Shown piece after piece: positions 59,685-64,000 of a stretch of 64,000 bases of DNA; positions within the stretch are counted from its first letter, which is position 1, and each line of letters starts with the position of its first letter. This stretch comes from Solidesulfovibrio magneticus (GTDB taxonomy: Bacteria; Desulfobacterota; Desulfovibrionia; Desulfovibrionales; Desulfovibrionaceae): contig DLGG01000064.1 of assembly GCA_002482565.1 (NCBI GenBank), positions 19,284 through 83,283 on the forward strand, read 5' to 3'. A program made the translations under genes and the position numbers. The notes under the pieces were generated by a model, which was not told the origin of the DNA, did not search any database, and saw only the letters and a list, made by a program, of their open reading frames with translations.

Positions 59685-61226
59685 ATGTCCGACAAAATCG
59701 CCAAAATCCTGGTGGTGGAAGACGACGAGAACGTGCGCCGCCCGGTGTGCGCCTGGCTCGAAATCTCCGGCTACGCCGTCACCGAGGCCGGCGACGGAGA
59801 CGAAGCCTTGCGCCGCATCGCGGACATCGGGCCCGACGCCGTGCTGCTGGATCTGCGCCTGCCCCGGCGCGACGGCTTCGGCGTCCTGGAAGCCCTGTCC
59901 CGGGAACACGACGCGCCGCCGGTCATCGTCATCTCCGGCCAGGACGGCATCGACGGCGTCATCCGCGCCTTTCGCCTGGGCGCGGCCGATTACCTGCAAA
60001 AACCCATCGTCAGCTTCGATCTGCTGGCCCACGCCCTGGACGCGGCCCTGGAGCGCCGGGAACTGGCCCGGGCCGTCAAGCAGGCCGAAAGCCGCTATTT
60101 CACCCTGGTCCAGAGCCTGCCGCTTCTGGTCTTTGTCCTGAACGAAAACCTGGAACTGACGTTTATCAACAAGTTCTGCCGGCCCCTGCTCGGGTTTTCC
60201 CGGGCCGAGGCCATGGCCGCGCCGGGCTTTTTCCCGGCCCGGCTGCATCCCGAGGACCGGGACCGGGTCACGACCTGGCTTGGCGAGAGCCTTGGCCCGG
60301 GCAGGCCGCCCCACACCGAGGAATGCCGCTTCCTGCACAAAAACGGCGCGACCATCCATGCCCTGCTGCGGGCCATTCCCTCGGACCGTGACGACGCCGG
60401 CGGCCAGGACCGCCAGATCGAGGGCATCGTGGTGGACATCACCGACCGGGTGGAGTTGGAGCGCTTCGTGGTCCAGGAAGAAAAACTCAAGACTCTTGGG
60501 GCGATATCGGCCGAGGTCGCCCACGAAATCCGCAACCCCCTGTTTTCCATCGCCGGTTTCGCCCACCGCCTGCAAGCCCGGCTGCCGGACTCCCGGGAAG
60601 CCGGCATCATCCTGTCCGAGGCCAGGCGGCTGGAGGACATCCTCGACAAGATCCGCAATTACCTGCATCCCGTGGACCTGCGGCCGCGCCTGTGCTCGCT
60701 GCGGGCCATCACGTCCGCCGCCCTGGATTTCCTGGCTCCGGAATTCGCCGCCCGGGGCATCACGGCGGCGGCTGAGCTGGCCTCCGGCCTGCCCGACCTG
60801 CGCCTGGACCCTGACCTGCTCACCCAGGTGGTGACGAGCCTGACCCGCTTCGCCGTCAGCCGCAGCCCGGCCGGCCAGACCGTCCAGCTGGCCACCTCGC
60901 GCCACGCCCGTTACGCCCACCTGGACGTGACCTTCCGTCCCTCGCGCCCGGTGGTCGATCCCGAGGTGCTGTTTTTGCCCTTCGAGGAAGGCGACGAGCG
61001 CCTGGGGCTGCCGCTGGCCTACAGAATCGTCAAAAACATGGGCGGCTCCCTGACCTTTGCCCAGCACGCCCCCGAGGCCGGCTTCACGTTGCAGCTGCCC
61101 ATCGATCCCCTGGCCGAGGAACCGGCCGGGCCGGACCCTGACGACCTGGACGCCGCCCTGGTCGAGGCCGACGACGATGCCGACGCGTCCGGACTTGGCG
61201 CGCCGGCAAGGCCGGGCCGGGCATGA
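59685..61226 (+). CDS. Receiver-PAS-histidine kinase with degenerate ATP domain
   Basis: 513 residues from ATG 59685 (GGGGAGG upstream). Residues 5-120 are a receiver with VVEDDENVRR, phospho-acceptor Asp in VLLDLRLPRRDG and Lys in YLQKPIV. A PAS domain (130-265) follows, then HisKA with EVAHEIRNPLFSI (His near 285). The ATP domain lacks the N-box Asn (SLTRFAVSRS stands where NLLxNAxxA is expected) and the DxGxG G1 box (RPSRPVVDPE instead), while a late GLPLAYRIVKNMGG remains. It may bind but not use ATP, acting as phosphotransfer or scaffold protein. Overlaps the next gene by four bases. Confidence 0.85.
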   Translation: MSDKIAKILVVEDDENVRRPVCAWLEISGYAVTEAGDGDEALRRIADIGPDAVLLDLRLPRRDGFGVLEALSREHDAPPVIVISGQDGIDGVIRAFRLGAADYLQKPIVSFDLLAHALDAALERRELARAVKQAESRYFTLVQSLPLLVFVLNENLELTFINKFCRPLLGFSRAEAMAAPGFFPARLHPEDRDRVTTWLGESLGPGRPPHTEECRFLHKNGATIHALLRAIPSDRDDAGGQDRQIEGIVVDITDRVELERFVVQEEKLKTLGAISAEVAHEIRNPLFSIAGFAHRLQARLPDSREAGIILSEARRLEDILDKIRNYLHPVDLRPRLCSLRAITSAALDFLAPEFAARGITAAAELASGLPDLRLDPDLLTQVVTSLTRFAVSRSPAGQTVQLATSRHARYAHLDVTFRPSRPVVDPEVLFLPFEEGDERLGLPLAYRIVKNMGGSLTFAQHAPEAGFTLQLPIDPLAEEPAGPDPDDLDAALVEADDDADASGLGAPARPGRA

Positions 61227-61858
61227 GCGTCGAAGCCTTTTTCGACAGGCTGGCCAAGGCGGCGCTCCCGGACGCGCCGGTGGTGGTGGACGGCGGGGCC
61301 AACAAGGGGCGGGTGGCGGCGCGGTTTCTGGCCGCCCTGCCCGGCTGCCGGGTGGAAGCCTTCGAGCCCCAGCCAGGGCTTGCCCGCAAGCTGGCCAAGC
61401 GGTTCGCGGGCGAGCCGCGCCTGACGGTCCACGCCGTGGCCCTGGGCGAGTCTGAGGCGGTTATGCCCTTGACGATGATGTCGCGCCCCACGCTGTCCTC
61501 GCTGTTCGCGCCCACGGGCATCCACGATAAGTACGCGGACCAGGAATTGACGGAGACGGCGGTGGTGGAGGTGCCGGTGGTCCGGCTGGACGCGGCCCTT
61601 GTACGAGCCGACGTCATCAAGCTCGACTTGCAGGGCTACGAGTTGCCGGCCTTGCGGGGGGCGGCCGGGCTTTTGGGCGGAGTGTCCGTGGTGGTGGCCG
61701 AGGCGGCGCTCTATCCGCTCTACGACGGCCAGGCGCTTTTGGACGAGCTGACGGCCTATTTGCAGGGTTTCGGGCTGGCCCTCGACGGGGTCTACGATTT
61801 CCACCGCGACCCGGCCGGCCGCATCGCCTCGGGCGACGCCGTCTATCTGCGCCCCTGA
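61223..61858 (+). CDS. FkbM family methyltransferase
   Basis: 211 residues. SAM motif VVVDGGANKGRVAARFL (residues 19-35), VEAFEPQP (44-51), LTVHAVALGE, and DVIKLDLQGYELPALRG (about 128-145), the core FkbM pattern. Target unknown; in such clusters they methylate sugars or small molecules. ATG 61223 overlaps the kinase stop. Confidence 0.9.
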   Translation: MSVEAFFDRLAKAALPDAPVVVDGGANKGRVAARFLAALPGCRVEAFEPQPGLARKLAKRFAGEPRLTVHAVALGESEAVMPLTMMSRPTLSSLFAPTGIHDKYADQELTETAVVEVPVVRLDAALVRADVIKLDLQGYELPALRGAAGLLGGVSVVVAEAALYPLYDGQALLDELTAYLQGFGLALDGVYDFHRDPAGRIASGDAVYLRP

Positions 61859-61979
61859 CCCCTTTCCCCATTCGGGCGGCCTGGGGCCTGAGAAGCGCCG
61901 CTCCCCGCCGCTCCCCTTACCCTTTTCCCCATTCGGGGGGGCCGGGGGCCTCAGGCCCCCGGCCGCCGGAGGCATCTTA
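61858..61979 (+). repeat. Hairpin repeat family 1, copy D with partial second copy
   Basis: Full copy at 61912-61979: CCCCTTACCCTTTTCCCC, ATTCGGGGGGGCCG, core GGGGGCCTCAGGCCCCC, GGCCGCCGGAGGCATCTT. A truncated copy with the same lead (CCCCTTTCCCCATTCGGGC) and a shortened core lies directly before it (61858-61890). Located between convergent genes. Confidence 0.85.
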
Positions 61980-61984
61980 CCCTC

Positions 61985-63136
61985 CTACTCTCCCATAATA
62001 TCTATCAAAAACTTCGCCGCCTTGGCCGCGCCGTCCAGGTCGATTCGTCCGGGCGGGGGCGGCGGGGCGGTGAGGGCGGCGGCCAGACAGGGGGCGAGGA
62101 GGGATGGAGTCAGTTGCGACGGTTCAAGGACGCCAAGCAGCCCCAGGCTGGCCAGGCGCTCGGCGCGCAGGCGCTGTTCGCGGTTCTGGTCGAAGGGCAT
62201 GACCAGGGCCCGGCAGCGGGCGGCGAGCAGTGCCATGACGGTGTTGTAGCCGGCCAGGCTCACGGACAGGCTGCAACCGGCCAGCACGGCCGGGAAATCC
62301 GGGGTGAAGCGGGCGACCCGGGCGTCGGGCAGGCAGGATGCGGCCCGGGCCATGGCGGCGAAGGCGTCTTCGTCGCAAAAGGGGCCGGAAAACACGCGCA
62401 AGGCCGCCTGGGCCAGTTGATCGTGCTCCCGGCAGGCGGCCAGCACGGCGGCGGGCAGCTCGGAACCAACCTTGCCGCCGCCGGCCGAAACGACCACGAG
62501 GGGTTTGCCCTCGGCCACGCCCAGGGCGGCCCGGGCGGCGGCGGCCGCTTCCGGCGTGGCCCGAGGCGGGGCCACGTAGCCGGCGTGGTTCACGGGCAAG
62601 GCGATGTCGCCGGCCCGGGAGAAAGTGGCGGACAGGGGAAAAAGCGTGGGGTCGCCGTGGACGCACACGGCGTCGAAGGAGCGGTGCAGCCGGCCCAGGA
62701 CCCGGGCCTCGTAAGCGGCCTGATCCTTTTTTTCGACCAGGATGTCGCGCACGCCGCACACGACCTTGCCGCCGCGCTCCCGCACGGCGCCCAGGGCCGG
62801 CAGCAGCTCGAACTCGAAGGCCTTGCGGCCGAAGGGATAGAGCTCGACGAAAAACACGTCCGGCGCGAAATCGGCCAGGGATTCCAACAGCAGGGCCAGG
62901 CGGGCGGCCTTGGCGGCCTCCAGGGCCGGGCCTTCCAGGGTCAGGGCGCGGAAATCGGCGTCCATGGCCAGGGGCGGCAGGCGAAGCAGGCGCACGCCTT
63001 CCGGCACGACCGCCGGCACGTCCGGGCCGCCGACGGCAAGCAGGCGCTCGTGTCCGTCCAGGGCGGCGACGATTTCCAGGGTGCGGAACAGATGCCCCAT
63101 GCCCAGCACATGCTGGCAGTAGACGGCGATCCTCAC
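61985..63136 (-). CDS. MurG-like glycosyltransferase
   Basis: 383 residues. N-terminal GT-B half MRIAVYCQHVLGMGHLFRTLEI with a Gly-rich GxGH-type turn, and a C-terminal half with KPLVVVSAGGGKVGSEL and SLSVSLAGYNTVMALLAARCRALVMPF, as in MurG and related enzymes. It overlaps the next upstream gene (stop/start ATGA at 63133-63136). Donor and acceptor unknown. Confidence 0.82.
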   Translation of the reverse strand: MRIAVYCQHVLGMGHLFRTLEIVAALDGHERLLAVGGPDVPAVVPEGVRLLRLPPLAMDADFRALTLEGPALEAAKAARLALLLESLADFAPDVFFVELYPFGRKAFEFELLPALGAVRERGGKVVCGVRDILVEKKDQAAYEARVLGRLHRSFDAVCVHGDPTLFPLSATFSRAGDIALPVNHAGYVAPPRATPEAAAAARAALGVAEGKPLVVVSAGGGKVGSELPAAVLAACREHDQLAQAALRVFSGPFCDEDAFAAMARAASCLPDARVARFTPDFPAVLAGCSLSVSLAGYNTVMALLAARCRALVMPFDQNREQRLRAERLASLGLLGVLEPSQLTPSLLAPCLAAALTAPPPPPGRIDLDGAAKAAKFLIDIMGE

Positions 63137-63735
63137 GGCTGGGGCAGCTCCAGATCCAGGCGGCCGAGGCTGAGCTGGCCGCCCTGGCAGATCACCTCCT
63201 GGACCCGGCTCGGATCAAAGGCCGTCGGTTCGCTGGGCAGATAGGCACGGCCAAGGAGATGGTAGAGCACGGCTTTGAGCACGCCCTGGTGGGTGACCAC
63301 CAGCACGTTGCGGCCGCCGTTGGACTTGGCCGCGTCGGTCAGCGCGTGTTCGGCCCGCTGGCGCACGTCGGCGCGGGATTCGCCGCCGGTGGGATGAAAA
63401 TTCCAGCCGGCGGCCTCGGCGGCGGCGATGGCTTCGGGCGGGATGTCGCGCCAATGCTTGCCGGTCCAGTCGCCGTAGTGCTGTTCGCGCAGGCGCTTGT
63501 CCAGGGTCACGGGCAGGCGCAGGCCGCGGTTTAAGATGCCGGCGGTGGATTTTGCCCGGCCGAGGTCGCTGCACAGGATGCGGGCCAGGGCCAGCCCGGC
63601 CAGCTGTGGGGCCAGGGCCTCGCACTGGGCCGTGGCGACCGGGGCCAGTTCGCTGTCCCACTGGCCCTGGATGCGCTTGTCCAGGTTCCACAGGGTCGGG
63701 GCGTGGCGCAGGAGATAAAACACGCAGCGCGACAT
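63133..63735 (-). CDS. Histidine phosphatase family protein
   Basis: 200 residues from ATG 63735 (AAAGGAC upstream). VFYLLRHAPTLWNLDKRIQGQWDSEL has the catalytic RHA, followed by ILCSDLGRAKSTAGIL, REQHYGDWTGKHW and the second His in NVLVVTHQGVLKAVL. Similar to CobC/GpmB-type phosphatases; substrate unknown. Coupled with the glycosyltransferase gene. Confidence 0.88.
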   Translation of the reverse strand: MSRCVFYLLRHAPTLWNLDKRIQGQWDSELAPVATAQCEALAPQLAGLALARILCSDLGRAKSTAGILNRGLRLPVTLDKRLREQHYGDWTGKHWRDIPPEAIAAAEAAGWNFHPTGGESRADVRQRAEHALTDAAKSNGGRNVLVVTHQGVLKAVLYHLLGRAYLPSEPTAFDPSRVQEVICQGGQLSLGRLDLELPQP

Positions 63736-63834
63736 GGCGTTTGTCCTTTGGTCGGCCAGTCTGGGCGGGCCGTCATTCCCATTCCATTTCTCACGCGAAA
63801 GCACATGGCAAACGACATATTGATGCGATTGCGT

Positions 63835-63869
63835 TGTTATAAAACATAACCGTGTCATGTTTTATAACA
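63835..63869. promoter_or_regulatory. AT-rich perfect palindrome upstream of histidine phosphatase gene
   Basis: TGTTATAAAACAT (63835-63847), nine-base spacer, ATGTTTTATAACA (63857-63869). Perfect 13-base arms, very AT-rich in a G+C-rich genome. Placed five bases after the stop of the partial gene at the window edge and about 100 bases before the phosphatase start. Either an operator or a transcript-end hairpin; the lack of a clear U-run favours an operator. Confidence 0.5.
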
Positions 63870-63873
63870 GGCA

Positions 63874-64000
63874 TCAGTTTCCGATGCGGCACAGATAGTC
63901 GCCCAGGCCTCCGACCGCCTCCCGGCAGGCCTGATCCAGGGTCGGGGCCAGGTCGGCCAGCCGGGCCGCGTCGCCGGCCGCCGCCGCCTGTTCGGCCTCG
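63874..64000 (-). CDS. C-terminal fragment, Hpt-like helical protein
   Basis: Minus-strand frame open from the window edge to a stop at 63874-63876, giving 41 residues: two helices (EQAAAAGDAARLADLAPTLD and ACREAVGGLGDYL). This resembles the last helices of an Hpt phosphotransfer domain, but the phospho-His part is not in the window. Identity uncertain. Confidence 0.35.
   Translation of the reverse strand, partial: EAEQAAAAGDAARLADLAPTLDQACREAVGGLGDYLCRIGN

Overview
The window looks like a piece of a GC-rich sulfate-reducing deltaproteobacterium (Desulfovibrionaceae, Solidesulfovibrio/Desulfovibrio type). This is inferred from gene content and codon bias: the ffh-rpsP-khpA-rimM-trmD-rplS-rnhB-yraN operon with a TrmD-SPOUT fusion, a bacterial PFK-2/FBPase-2, and a glnK-amtB-glnD block. 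No rRNA or other taxonomic marker is present.

Positions 1 to about 29,960 are the late part of a Mu-like (transposable) prophage whose left part lies outside the window. In order: a small regulatory region with an AT-rich gene pair on the opposite strand (599-1442), a Rha-type regulator, a strong terminator, a membrane-anchored degenerate nuclease-like protein, a lysis module (degenerate M15 + GH24 endolysin, Cys-rich small protein, holin-like and coiled-coil membrane proteins), a Mu-type packaging/head module (small and large terminase, gp29 portal, gp30 head protein with a C-terminal nuclease-like domain, I/Z protease-scaffold, capsid, gp36, gpG, gp37), a siphovirus-type tail module (tail tube, frameshifted chaperone pair, 1793-residue tape measure, hub and fibre proteins) with no contractile sheath, and a terminal non-structural block: a patatin-like lipase, a Com-like zinc finger and an overlapping DNA methyltransferase. 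An 18-bp inverted repeat follows and probably marks the right end.

From 30,083 the host chromosome resumes: tRNA-Phe with promoter and terminator, a 23-residue membrane micropeptide plus a hypothetical gene, then the ribosome/SRP/tRNA-modification operon on the minus strand (30,945-36,901), an RRM RNA-binding protein, a YkgJ-type Cys-cluster protein and a PLP aminotransferase. On the plus strand follow a U32 protein and an overlapping PFK-2/FBPase-2. After a 700-bp intergenic stretch come a Ser-rich hypothetical gene, a 1048-residue PHP-like membrane protein, an Old Yellow Enzyme, two unknown coupled genes, penicillin-binding protein 1A coupled to a second Cys-cluster protein, a 1-Cys peroxiredoxin coupled to a small winged-helix protein, glnD, glnB/K, amtB, a receiver-PAS-kinase with a degenerate ATP domain, an FkbM methyltransferase, a MurG-like glycosyltransferase, a histidine phosphatase and the tail end of an Hpt-like gene.

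The most unusual points are the Com-controlled methyltransferase (Com normally controls Mom), the stand-alone patatin lipase at the end of the tail operon, the AT-rich opposite-strand gene pair, the PHP-like membrane protein, the pseudo-kinase next to amtB, and families of hairpin repeats at gene ends.
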